Shown here piece after piece: positions 1 through 7,568 of a stretch of DNA of 64,000 nt; positions within the stretch are counted from its first letter, which is position 1; every line of letters begins with the position of its first letter. The notes below the pieces were generated by a model. The model saw nothing but the letters and a program-made list of their open reading frames with translations, ran no database searches and was not told the origin of the DNA. A program made the position numbers and the translations under genes. The stretch comes from Myxococcales bacterium (lineage in GTDB: Bacteria; Myxococcota; Polyangia; Nannocystales; Nannocystaceae). The stretch lies in assembly GCA_016793465.1 (NCBI GenBank), contig JAEUJW010000029.1, forward strand, positions 1 to 64,000, given 5' to 3'.

Positions 1-351
1 CAGCGGGAGGATGTGGCAGCGCAGCAGCAGGGCCTTGTTGTGCAGCGTGCTCGGCTTGTGCCGCTGGGCCTTGCTGTACTCGATCCACAGCGGCGCGAAC
101 TCCTCGACGGTCGGCATCTTCTCCGCCTCGCGGCGGGAGCTCGGCCCCTTGCGCAGCACGTCGTGCAGCCGGCGCACGCCGATCTGCCGGGCCGCGCTCG
201 GCGAGGTCGCACCGCGGGCCTTGCGTCGCTCGCGGTAGATCTGCCCGTCCGGCATCGTGACCTTGAAATCGTACTGGTAGTGAACCCGGCCGTTCGCGGC
301 CCGGCGCTCGTACACGTTGACCTCGGTCGCCTCGATCGTCTGCATGGTCAT
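1..351 (-). CDS. Tyrosine recombinase/integrase, N-terminal part (runs off the window)
   Basis: Catalyses site-specific integration and excision of a mobile element by strand exchange. Only the first 117 codons are in the window; the catalytic domain (Arg-His-Arg-Tyr residues) lies to the left. The visible protein begins MTMQTIEATEVNVYERR, has a basic beta-rich N-terminus typical of an arm-type DNA-binding domain, and then enters a core-binding (SAM-like) domain at PTVEEFAPLWIEYSKAQRH followed by KPSTLHNK. The start at 351 is chosen because AAGGAG sits 6 nt upstream; a second ATG follows at 345. The gene points away from a kinase gene truncated about 200 bp away, the arrangement expected at an element end. 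Family assignment is firm; the element type is unknown. Confidence 0.8.
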   Translation of the reverse strand, partial: MTMQTIEATEVNVYERRAANGRVHYQYDFKVTMPDGQIYRERRKARGATSPSAARQIGVRRLHDVLRKGPSSRREAEKMPTVEEFAPLWIEYSKAQRHKPSTLHNKALLLRCHILPL

Positions 352-555
352 GGCTCTCTCCTTCAGCGTCGCGCGGAGCCCCGCGCGGGGGTGTGCGTGG
401 CCGAGGGGTGTTCCCGATGTGTTCCAGGACAGCGGTCTCCGGCAGGTGTCCCACGGGAACCCTTGGGGAAAACCGACGAGCGAAAAAAGCTCGCAATTTC
501 GAGCACATACCCGTGAGATCTCCCTGCGCCGGGGGTTCCCGGGAGGGGTCCGTAT
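352..555. other. Junction between integrase gene and truncated kinase; probable att region
   Basis: No gene is supported here. Visible structure: GTGTTCC occurs twice in direct orientation (408-414 and 419-425, 11 bp apart), and CGAGC-N7-GCTCG forms a small inverted repeat over an A-tract at 477-493. Such short repeats could be integrase arm sites. Kinase-like sequence resumes abruptly at 556, at the Phe codon of the conserved catalytic-loop motif F-K-P-D-N, so the crossover core probably overlaps 553-575. The att assignment is inferred from layout; the other att copy would lie left of the window. Confidence 0.45.
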
Positions 556-2658
556 TTCAAGCCCGACAACGTGCTCGTCGACGCCGAGGGCCACGCGCAC
601 GTGCTCGACTTCGGGCTGGTCGGCCCGGTCGCCGACGCGCTGCAGCGCGACGAGGTCGCCGCCGGCGAGCCGACCGAGTCCGGCGACCGCTCGCCGACCG
701 CGACCCAGCCGTACGAGGAGCCGGACATCGAGCGCTCGTCGCCGGGCTGGACCCGCCTGACGCAGCCCGACAAGGTGCTCGGCACGCCGGCGTACATGTC
801 GCTCGAGCAGCACTACGGGCGGCCGGTCGGCGCGGCCGCCGACCAGTTCAGCTTCGCGGTCACCCTCTACGAGGCGCTCTACGGCTACCGGCCGTTCCAG
901 GGCGAGACCTGGGACCAGCTGCGCCGGGCCGTGCTGAAGGGCAGCGCCGCCCCGCCGCCGCCGAGCTCGCGGGTGCCGCGGCGGCTGTACCACGTGCTGC
1001 TGCGCGGCCTGTCGCACCGCCCCGAGGACCGCTGGCCGAGCCTCGACGCCATGATCGCCGCGCTCGAGCACGACCCCGGGCGCCGGCGCGTGCGGGTCGC
1101 CGCGATCGCCGGCATGCTCGGGCTCACCGCCGCCGCGGGCTACGGGCTGGCGAGCGTGCACGGCGCGGAGGCCCCGGTCTGCCAGGCGTCGGCGCGCGCG
1201 CTCGCCGGCGTGTGGGACGCCGAGCGCGAGGCCGCGGTGGCCCGCGCCTTCACGGCCACCGGGGCGCCGTTCGCCGCCGACACCCTGACCCGCGTGCGCG
1301 TACGCCTCGACGAGTACACCGGCGCGTGGGTCGGCGCGCACCAGGCCGCCTGCGAGGCCCACGCCGCCGGCGTGCAGACCGGGCGCATGATGGACCTGCG
1401 GGTCGCCTGCCTCGACCGCAAGAAGGACCACTTCGTCGCCCTCGTCGAGCAGTTCACCGCGGCCGACCGCGCCGTGGTCGAGCACGCCGTGCAGGCCGTC
1501 GCCGCCCTGCCGAGCCTCGGCGACTGCAGCGACGTCGACGCCCTGACCGGCGGCCCGGCGCCGCCGAACGACCCGCGCACGGCGACCCGCGTCGAGGCGC
1601 TGCGCGGGCGGCTGGCGCGGGCGGCCGTGCTCGAGCACACCGGGCAGTACGGCCCGGGCCGCGTGCTCGCCACCCAGGTCCGCCAGGAGGCCGAGGCCAT
1701 CGGCTACGCGCCGCTCGTCGCCGAGGCCGCGCTCGCGGTCGGCAAGCTGTACATGGCCGAGGCGCGCTGGCCGGAGGCCGAGACGGCGCTGACCGAGGCG
1801 CTGCAGATCGGCATCACCGACGACCTCCCGGCGATCTCCGCCGAGGCCGCGGCGCGCCGCGTGTTCGTGGTCGGCGAGGGGCTCGGACGCTCGCTCGAGG
1901 CGCTCGCCACCGGGGTGTTCGCCGAGGCCCTCGTGCAGCGGGCCCGCGACGACGGCCGGCTCGCGGCGCTGCTGCACAACAACCTCGGCGCGGTCCACGA
2001 CGGCCACGGCGACACCGCGGCCGCGCGCGTCCACTACGAGCGGACCATCACCCGCCTGCAGCAGCGGCCCGGCCCCACCGACCCGCTGCTCGCCATCACC
2101 CACAACAACCTCGGCAACATGGACCTCGACCGCGGCGACCACGAGGCCGCCCGCCCGCACTTCCGCCTGGCCCGCGACCTGTTCGCCGCGACGCTCGGCG
2201 AGGCCCACCCGCTCGTCGCCCACGCGATCGCCGGGCTCGGCGAGGCCGCCGCGCAGGGCGGCGCCGACGGCGAGGCCCTGACCCACCACCTCGACGCCCT
2301 CGCCCGCATGGAGGCCGCCTACGGCGCCGACCACCTGTACCTGCTGCAGCCGCTCACCGGCCTCGGCCAGGCCTCGGCCCGCCTCGGCGACGCCGAGGCC
2401 GCCGCCCGCCACTTCCGCCGCGCCGTCGCCATCGCCGACGCGCGCGGCGAGGTGCACGTCACGCTCGCCCGCTCGCTCGCCGGCCTCGCCGAGCTCGCCG
2501 CGTCGGCCGGCGCGCACGCCGAGGCCGCCTCGCTGTCCGCCCGCGCCGACCGGGTGTACGCCGAGACCCTCGGCCCCGACGCCCCGGAGAGCACGCGGGC
2601 CGCCGCGCGGGCGCGGGTCCTCGCGGCCGCCGGCGCCCCGCGGCACGCGGCCCGCTGA
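556..2658 (+). pseudogene. Ser/Thr protein kinase with TPR domain, N-lobe missing
   Basis: C-terminal two thirds of a PknB-type Hanks kinase. Homology starts within the catalytic loop (F-K-P-D-N at 556-570); the glycine loop, Lys and His-Arg-Asp are absent, and the preceding codons are unrelated. The only in-frame start is GTG 571, without a Shine-Dalgarno. Counting from it: DFG at 13-15, the GTPAYMS activation-segment end near 71, the kinase C-lobe to about 165, one membrane helix near 174-196, then about 500 residues of extracytoplasmic helical repeats with TPR signatures (NNLGAVH, NNLGNMD). As it stands it cannot be an active kinase. The break abuts an integrase gene, so an element probably interrupts it and the 5' half should lie to the left. 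Confidence 0.78.
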
Positions 2659-2772
2659 GCGCGTCGGCGCCGGTCGGTCGGCGAATTTTACCTCCCGGGT
2701 CATCGCGGCCGACAGGGCCCTCGCTATCCTGCGTCGCGACCGCGGGCCCGCGCCCGCAGGAGGACCACCACC

Positions 2773-3168
2773 GTGCCGCTGACCGCAACGATCCCCGCCC
2801 TCGCCGCCGCCGCCTTCCTGCTGACCGGCGCGGCGCTCGCCGCCGTCGACGTCTCGCGCCTGCGCGGCGCCTGGGTCGCCCCGGCCGCGGCGTCGCTGGT
2901 GTTCGCCGCGTTCTCGCTCGTCACCGTCGCCCTCGAGGGCCCGCTCGGGTTCTGGCCGATCCACACCCACGACCTGTGGGGCAACCAGGTGTGGATCGAC
3001 CTGCTGCTGGCCGCCCTCGTCGCGTTCGCCGCGCTCGCGCCGACCGCCCGCGCCCTCGGCATGCGCCCGCTGCCGTGGTTCCTCGCCGTCGCCGCCTCGG
3101 GCTCGATCGGCCTGCTGGCGATGGCCGCCCGCGTGCTCTACCTCCGCGAGCAGGCGGGGCGGCGCTGA
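2773..3168 (+). CDS. Small integral membrane protein, DUF2834-like
   Basis: 131-aa protein made almost entirely of four hydrophobic segments (about residues 5-25, 35-55, 75-95, 100-120). The motif LWGNQVWIDLLLA in the middle resembles small DUF2834-type membrane proteins of unknown function. The GTG start at 2773 is chosen because GCAGGAGG lies just upstream; a TATCCT -10-like element is at 2725-2730. The stop overlaps the ATG of the following regulator gene (TGATG), so the two are translationally coupled. This suggests, without proving, that the regulator controls or senses something linked to this protein. DUF naming is from memory of the motif and should be treated as tentative. Confidence 0.6.
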   Translation: MPLTATIPALAAAAFLLTGAALAAVDVSRLRGAWVAPAAASLVFAAFSLVTVALEGPLGFWPIHTHDLWGNQVWIDLLLAALVAFAALAPTARALGMRPLPWFLAVAASGSIGLLAMAARVLYLREQAGRR

Positions 3169-3995
3169 TGCCCGCCCGGCGCGCGGGCGGGGCCGCCTCG
3201 GCGCCGCGCTTCGGGGCGCTGCTGCGCAGCCTGCGGGCCGCCGACGGCGCCAGCCAGTCGCGCCTCGCCGCCCGCGCCGAGGTCTCGCTGCGCCACCTCA
3301 GCTTCCTCGAGACCGGCCGCTCGCTGCCGAGCCGCGAGATGGTGCTGGCGCTGGCCGACGCGCTCGACCTGCCGCTGCGCGCGCGCAACGACCTGCTGGT
3401 GGCGGCGGGGTTCGCCCCGGTGTTCACCGCCTCGGCGTTCCAGAGCCTCGCGCTCGAGCCGGTGCGCCGCGCGGTCGACCACATCCTCCGCGTGCACGAG
3501 CCGTTCGCGGCCATGGTGATCGACCGCGACTGGAACATCCTGCAGTGGAACGACGGCGCGCGGCGCCTGTGGTGGTGGGCGCTCGACGGGCGCGACGCCC
3601 CGCCCGAGCTGCTCGCCAACGCCATCACCGCCGCGACCGACCCCCGCGCGCTGCGCCCGTCGATCGTCAACTGGGACGCGATCGCCACCACCATCGCCCA
3701 CCACCTGCAGGCCGCCTGCGACGCCGAGAACGACGCCTCGCGGCGCGCGCGGCTGGCCCGCCTGCGCGCCGCGGTCGGCGACGTGCCGCGCTCGCTGCAC
3801 GCGGCGGCGCTGCCGTTCGTGCCCCTGGTGCTGCGCGCCCGCGGCGAGGCGCTCGAGCTGTTCGTGACCGTCACGACGCTCGGCACGCCGACCGACGTCA
3901 CCGCCCAGGAGCTGCGCATCGAGAGCTACTTCCCGGCCGACGCCGCCAGCGAGCGCGCGCTCCGGCGCCTCGCCGACGACCCCGCGACGCGCTGA
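3168..3995 (+). CDS. MmyB-type transcriptional regulator (HTH plus ligand-binding domain)
   Basis: 275-aa cytoplasmic DNA-binding protein. Residues about 12-70 form an HTH_3/XRE domain (RLAARAEVSLRHLSFLETG is the recognition region). The remainder, from about 90, matches the MmyB-like ligand-binding domain: VIDRDWNILQWND and the aromatic run RRLWWWALDG are hallmarks, ending in ELRIESYFPAD. In this family the domain is PAS-like and proposed to bind a small ligand such as a fatty acid. The start overlaps the upstream membrane-protein stop by one base. Such regulators usually control an adjacent short-chain dehydrogenase or similar gene; here the only coupled partner is the membrane protein. Confidence 0.85.
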   Translation: MPARRAGGAASAPRFGALLRSLRAADGASQSRLAARAEVSLRHLSFLETGRSLPSREMVLALADALDLPLRARNDLLVAAGFAPVFTASAFQSLALEPVRRAVDHILRVHEPFAAMVIDRDWNILQWNDGARRLWWWALDGRDAPPELLANAITAATDPRALRPSIVNWDAIATTIAHHLQAACDAENDASRRARLARLRAAVGDVPRSLHAAALPFVPLVLRARGEALELFVTVTTLGTPTDVTAQELRIESYFPADAASERALRRLADDPATR

Positions 3996-4293
3996 CCGCC
4001 GCGCTCACTCGCCGACCCGCTCATGCCCAGGCCCTCCCGGATGGCCGTGGCCTGGACCGCGGCGAGCAGGCGGGGGCGGAGCTCGACCGGCGGTGACGAA
4101 CGCAGGGGTCGCGCCGGCGAGCGGCGGCCACGAAGCGCGGGGCCGTGGCGATCTTCGACGCCCCGCGGCGGCCGATAGCCATCCCTTCGCGCCCGGTCGA
4201 GCCGCAAAAGCGGCGGGAGGCGCGGAGCGGTTTCCGTCGGGCGACCGGTCTGCGATTTTTTTTGTCGTGCGCAATTAGTTTTCCCGCTGCTCC
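3996..4293. other. Gene-free stretch upstream of the MACPF module
   Basis: About 300 bases without a gene I can support. The left part is ordinary GC-rich sequence. The minus strand has a short coding-like phrase (about 4010-4110) that could be a decayed gene end, but no start or domain is recognisable. From about 4255 the composition drops sharply (a run of T at 4257-4264, then CAATTAG), marking the AT-rich promoter region of the pore-former gene. Confidence 0.4.
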
Positions 4294-4299
4294 TACAAT
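4294..4299 (+). promoter_or_regulatory. -10 element of the MACPF module
   Basis: TACAAT, one mismatch from the sigma-70 consensus, lies in the only AT-rich stretch of the region and 118 nt before the MACPF start codon. No convincing -35 is seen at 17-18 bp, so an activator may be needed. Confidence 0.5.
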
Positions 4300-4314
4300 T
4301 ACAGTGAACCCGAC

Positions 4315-4337
4315 GCGGACACGAGATGCGTGTCCGC
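4315..4337 (+). promoter_or_regulatory. Perfect inverted repeat at the MACPF promoter, operator candidate
   Basis: GCGGACACG-N5-CGTGTCCGC, nine perfect base pairs each side, beginning 16 bp after the -10. The position overlaps the expected transcript start. It is not followed by a T-run, so a repressor operator or a 5' UTR hairpin is more likely than a terminator. Confidence 0.5.
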
Positions 4338-4411
4338 GGCCGCTCTGACCCGTATGGACGCCGCGAGCCGCGGCGGCCCGGAAGAGCGCACACCGAAACC
4401 AGGAATACACC

Positions 4412-5968
4412 ATGTCGAACACGACCCCACGACCCCTCACCCAGGCGAATTTCCTCGGCCAGGGCTTCGACATCAGCGGCGGGTATTACGTCCCCCAGGA
4501 TCTGCCCCGGCGTATCCTCGACCCGTCGAAGGTCGGCACGCACGAGTTCACCTTCCTCAAACAGAGCTTCCTTATCCCCGACTACGTGATCGGCACGGAG
4601 GCGACATCCACGCTCTCCCACGAGGAGACGGTCGAGACGCGCGACGAGTTCCAGAACTCGATCTCGGCCAAGGCGGGCGTCGAGGTCAACGCGGGCGCGT
4701 TCTCTGCGCAGATGGAGGCCGCGTACGGCAGCGACTTCGCCAAGTCGGGCGAGCACTCGTACTCGTTCATCAACTTCTATCAGCGCCTCGCGCTGCTGTC
4801 GCTGAACGCCGAGAAGACGGCGAAGGCGCTGTCCCAGGGCTTCATCGACGCCTATACGGCGCTGCCGGACGAGGCGTCGCCCGAGACGCTGAAGGCATTC
4901 GCCGAGTTCTTCCGCGACTTCGGCTATTACGTCACCTCCGAGCTCGCGCTCGGGGGGGTCCTCGAGTACTACGTCGCGGTCGACAAGCGGACCCAGATGA
5001 CGACCCGGGAGATCTCGGCGCAGGTCAAGGCGGAGTACAACGGCGTGTTCGTCGCCGGCGGGATCTCCGGCGACATCAAATACAGCGAGGAATACAAGAA
5101 GTTCGCGACCAACCGCAAGATCAGCATCATCGCCCGCGGCGGCGACCCGCCTCTCTTGACGCAGCTTATCAACGTGGGCCCCGGGGACGCCAGCCGCGAT
5201 ACGGCCGCGCTGTACGACGAATGGGTCGAGAGCATCGAGGAGGCGCCGACGGCCGCCGACTTCAAGCTCGCCGGCGTCTGGGAGTTCATCCCCGACGAGC
5301 ACAAGCGCAAGCGCGACGCGGCCCGCGCGGCGTTCGCCCTGCTGAAGCCGACACTCCGCCCCCACATGAAGGTCCAGGCGCCGATCCAGCCCGGCGAGCG
5401 GCCCTCGATCGTGCTCGGCAAGCCGTTGATCCCGGCGGACCCGCCCGAGCACGCGACCGGCTTCCAGATGGTCATCCTCGACCGAACGAAGGTCGACGCC
5501 GACGGCGTGCTCCTCAATCGTTATTACACGGCCGCGGGGCAGACCCGGGCCGACTACGACGCCATGTACGCCCGCATCGACGCCGACCTCCAGCGGTACT
5601 TCGACCGCCCCCGTTACGTCCTCGTCCTGGCGAGCTTCGGTCTGTTCGCCGGCCACCCCCCGCGGCAGCCGCTGCGCGACCACCTGATCGCGGCGGGGGC
5701 CGGCGACGCGCTCCGGCGCTGGATCCAGACCGACACGGGGAACCGGCCGTCCGCCTACATTCTCGTCGGCACCCCGAAGGAGAACACCGCCGTCGAGCTG
5801 TTCGACAACGAGAAGCGCGCCGTCTCCCAGGACGTGTTCTTCTACTGGCAGCGCGACGTGCAGGTCTACACCCACGGGGCCGGCGAGTCGCGGATCGGCG
5901 ACGCGGCCGCGACCTCGTCCACAGGCTCGATCGAGCCCTCCCCGATCTCGCTCGCCGGCGCCCGGTAG
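4412..5968 (+). CDS. MACPF pore-forming protein with C-terminal ILEI/FAM3-like domain
   Basis: 518-aa protein predicted to oligomerise into membrane pores. Residues about 15-330 are a MACPF/CDC fold: the signature is at 170-182 (FGYYVTSELALGG, with Tyr where His is usual), followed by ISIIARGGDP and the helical region around WVESIEEAP. Residues about 350-470 fit the ILEI/FAM3 (PANDER-like) pattern: GFQMVILDR, VLVLASFG, an L-x2-H-L-x2-AGAGDAL helix, then SAYILVGTP. In POMGNT1 and related proteins such a domain binds carbohydrate, so a targeting role is inferred. No signal peptide is visible, so release by lysis, contact or non-classical export is likely. AGGA lies 8 nt before the start. GC is visibly lower than in the flanks, suggesting transfer. 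MACPF is confident; the ILEI call is my pattern reading. Confidence 0.82.
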   Translation: MSNTTPRPLTQANFLGQGFDISGGYYVPQDLPRRILDPSKVGTHEFTFLKQSFLIPDYVIGTEATSTLSHEETVETRDEFQNSISAKAGVEVNAGAFSAQMEAAYGSDFAKSGEHSYSFINFYQRLALLSLNAEKTAKALSQGFIDAYTALPDEASPETLKAFAEFFRDFGYYVTSELALGGVLEYYVAVDKRTQMTTREISAQVKAEYNGVFVAGGISGDIKYSEEYKKFATNRKISIIARGGDPPLLTQLINVGPGDASRDTAALYDEWVESIEEAPTAADFKLAGVWEFIPDEHKRKRDAARAAFALLKPTLRPHMKVQAPIQPGERPSIVLGKPLIPADPPEHATGFQMVILDRTKVDADGVLLNRYYTAAGQTRADYDAMYARIDADLQRYFDRPRYVLVLASFGLFAGHPPRQPLRDHLIAAGAGDALRRWIQTDTGNRPSAYILVGTPKENTAVELFDNEKRAVSQDVFFYWQRDVQVYTHGAGESRIGDAAATSSTGSIEPSPISLAGAR

Positions 5969-6051
5969 CGGCCAGCGCCGGCCTCCGGCACGAGCTTCAG
6001 CGTATCCCCGCCGCCGACGCGATCGGCGAGCACCCGCGCCGACGTGGCGCG

Positions 6052-6077
6052 GACGCGGCCGGCGTTGCGGCCGCGTC
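6052..6077 (+). terminator. Strong hairpin between MACPF gene and its partner
   Basis: GACGCGGCCG-N6-CGGCCGCGTC, ten perfect pairs, in the 162-nt gap between the two module genes. No T-run follows, so it may attenuate, protect or process the transcript, setting the ratio of the two proteins. Confidence 0.45.
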
Positions 6078-6130
6078 GATGCATGACAGCAACACGAACC
6101 CGGCGGATCGCCGGCACAGGAGAGAATCGT

Positions 6131-6607
6131 ATGACACTGGCAAAATCCACCCTCACCGTCGCGACGATCAGCAACAACCCCTGGCACTGGACCGACCTCC
6201 AGAACCCGATCGAGAAGGGCAAGCTCTTCGGCGAGGAACTGAAAGTCCTGACGGTGGGGAGTGACTTCAAGGTCGGCCACAACCAACTCCTCGCGCTCGA
6301 CGGGCTCTTGTACAAGACCAAAGAACTGCGTGCGCACTTCAGCATCACGGCCGACAAACTCGGGGAGTGGACCTACTTCCACCTGACGCTCGTCGGTGGA
6401 GGCGGCGAGTCAGCGTATTACCGGCTGACGGACAACGACGGGGAGCTCGGCGCCGAGACGACGATCTACACCTGGGTGGACGGGCACATCAAGGATGTCA
6501 GCCGTAGCCCGCACTACTGGAAGGCGGTGCCGAAGGATGTCACACACGACGTCGCGCTGATCATCCGCGCGCTCGTCAACAAAGATTGGAAGTCGTCGTC
6601 ATCCTGA
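6131..6607 (+). CDS. Unknown 158-aa protein, partner of the MACPF protein
   Basis: I do not recognise the family. The protein is soluble, without signal peptide or membrane helix. Alternating hydrophobic stretches (AHFSITADK, YFHLTLVGGGG, TTIYTWVDG) and many aromatic residues suggest a beta-sandwich like those of lipid- or glycan-binding toxin subunits. It starts at ATG 6131, 7 nt after AGGAG. It follows the MACPF gene in the same direction, shares its lower GC, and the next gene is convergent, so the two genes form an isolated module. By analogy with two-component MACPF systems (aegerolysin plus pleurotolysin B) it could be a receptor-binding or protective subunit, but no sequence similarity to aegerolysins is visible. 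Confidence 0.6.
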   Translation: MTLAKSTLTVATISNNPWHWTDLQNPIEKGKLFGEELKVLTVGSDFKVGHNQLLALDGLLYKTKELRAHFSITADKLGEWTYFHLTLVGGGGESAYYRLTDNDGELGAETTIYTWVDGHIKDVSRSPHYWKAVPKDVTHDVALIIRALVNKDWKSSSS

Positions 6608-6651
6608 TCAAGCCGCCCTCGGCTCGCCCGCCGCTTCGGCGGCTGACGCGG

Positions 6652-7461
6652 CTACGAGGCGCGCCGCGCCTCGACCTGCTCGCCGGCCTCGACCTCGCCG
6701 AGGAACGGCAGCAGCTCGCGGAGGAGCGCGTCGGGGCAGTCGAACTGGACCGCGTGCGCGCCCCGCGGGATCTCGGCGCGCCGCCCGTACGGCAGCGCGG
6801 CGGCCAGGCGCCGCACCACCCGGTTCGGCACGATCGCGTCGCGGCCGCCGCGGACGATCAGCACCGGGCAGCGGACCTCCGCCGCCCGCGAGATCGGCCG
6901 GTCGCGCAGCATCGACGGCAGCGTGCGGACGTAGCGGCGCGCGCCCATCTGCCGCCACATGCGCAGCAGCGTGCGGTTGTAGGCCCACGACTCGAACAGC
7001 GCGTCGGCGGCGAGCCCGAGCGCGTAGCGGCCCGCGCCCTGGCCCTCCGCGCCGGTGGTCGGCCCGATCAGCGTGGCCGAGGCGACCCGCTCGGGCTCGG
7101 CGCGGGCCATCGCCAGCGCGACCTGGCAGCCCATCGAGTGCCCGACCACGTGGACCCGCGCGTGGCCCTGCCCGGCCAGCACCGCCAGGTTCCACGCCGC
7201 CAGCTCGGCGATGCCGAGCCCGTGCTTCGGCCCCGGCGTGCGCCCGTAGCCCGGCATGTCGAGGGCGATCGTCTCGCGCCCGCACGGGCGCTCCGCCGTG
7301 CGCGCCAGCATCGGCGCCCACACCTCGCTCGAGCACGCCAGCCCGTGGATCAGCATGAGCGGCAGCCCGGCCGCGGGCGCGCCCGCGTGGCCGAGCCCGC
7401 GAGCCACGACGTCGCCGACGATGATGCGGAGCTCCTGCAGGTCGAACATCGCCCCCAGCAT
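6652..7461 (-). CDS. Alpha/beta hydrolase
   Basis: 269-aa cytoplasmic hydrolase of the alpha/beta-fold superfamily. Visible elements in order: oxyanion motif LIHGLACSSEVW, loop MPGYGRTPG, nucleophile elbow GHSMG (Ser), the acidic strand end VRGGRDAIVP (Asp) and the catalytic His in RGAHAVQFD. The length is normal for the family; substrate cannot be told. Starts at 7461 (MLGAMFD) or 7449 are both possible. An inverted repeat lies immediately upstream. It converges on the MACPF module and diverges from the transporter gene at 7569. Confidence 0.85.
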   Translation of the reverse strand: MLGAMFDLQELRIIVGDVVARGLGHAGAPAAGLPLMLIHGLACSSEVWAPMLARTAERPCGRETIALDMPGYGRTPGPKHGLGIAELAAWNLAVLAGQGHARVHVVGHSMGCQVALAMARAEPERVASATLIGPTTGAEGQGAGRYALGLAADALFESWAYNRTLLRMWRQMGARRYVRTLPSMLRDRPISRAAEVRCPVLIVRGGRDAIVPNRVVRRLAAALPYGRRAEIPRGAHAVQFDCPDALLRELLPFLGEVEAGEQVEARRAS

Positions 7462-7480
7462 GGACCGGACACCCCGGTCC
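7462..7480. promoter_or_regulatory. Inverted repeat between hydrolase and transporter genes
   Basis: GGACCGG-N5-CCGGTCC sits directly before the hydrolase start codon and about 80 bp from the divergent transporter promoter. It could be an operator or a short leader hairpin. Confidence 0.35.
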
Positions 7481-7556
7481 GCGCGGCCCGGACAGGCGCC
7501 GAAGCGGCCGGCAATGTGTGCAGCCGACGGCGTCCGGGCGGGCGCGGGGGACGTGT

Positions 7557-7562
7557 TAGCCT
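7557..7562 (+). promoter_or_regulatory. -10 element, leaderless start of the transporter gene
   Basis: TAGCCT preceded by TG-T (extended -10 form). Only 6 nt separate it from the GTG start at 7569, so transcription should begin at the start codon. Confidence 0.5.
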
Positions 7563-7568
7563 GCGCGT

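Noticed and set aside
4315..4337. Intrinsic terminator before the MACPF gene
   Set aside because: No T-run follows the stem and it lies directly behind a -10 element.
3926..6382. Long minus-strand open frame opposite the MACPF module
   Set aside because: Low-complexity antisense frame produced by high GC third positions; the plus strand holds clear domains and Shine-Dalgarno sites.
6131..6607. Aegerolysin identification of the MACPF partner
   Set aside because: Size and context fit, but I see no sequence similarity to aegerolysins.
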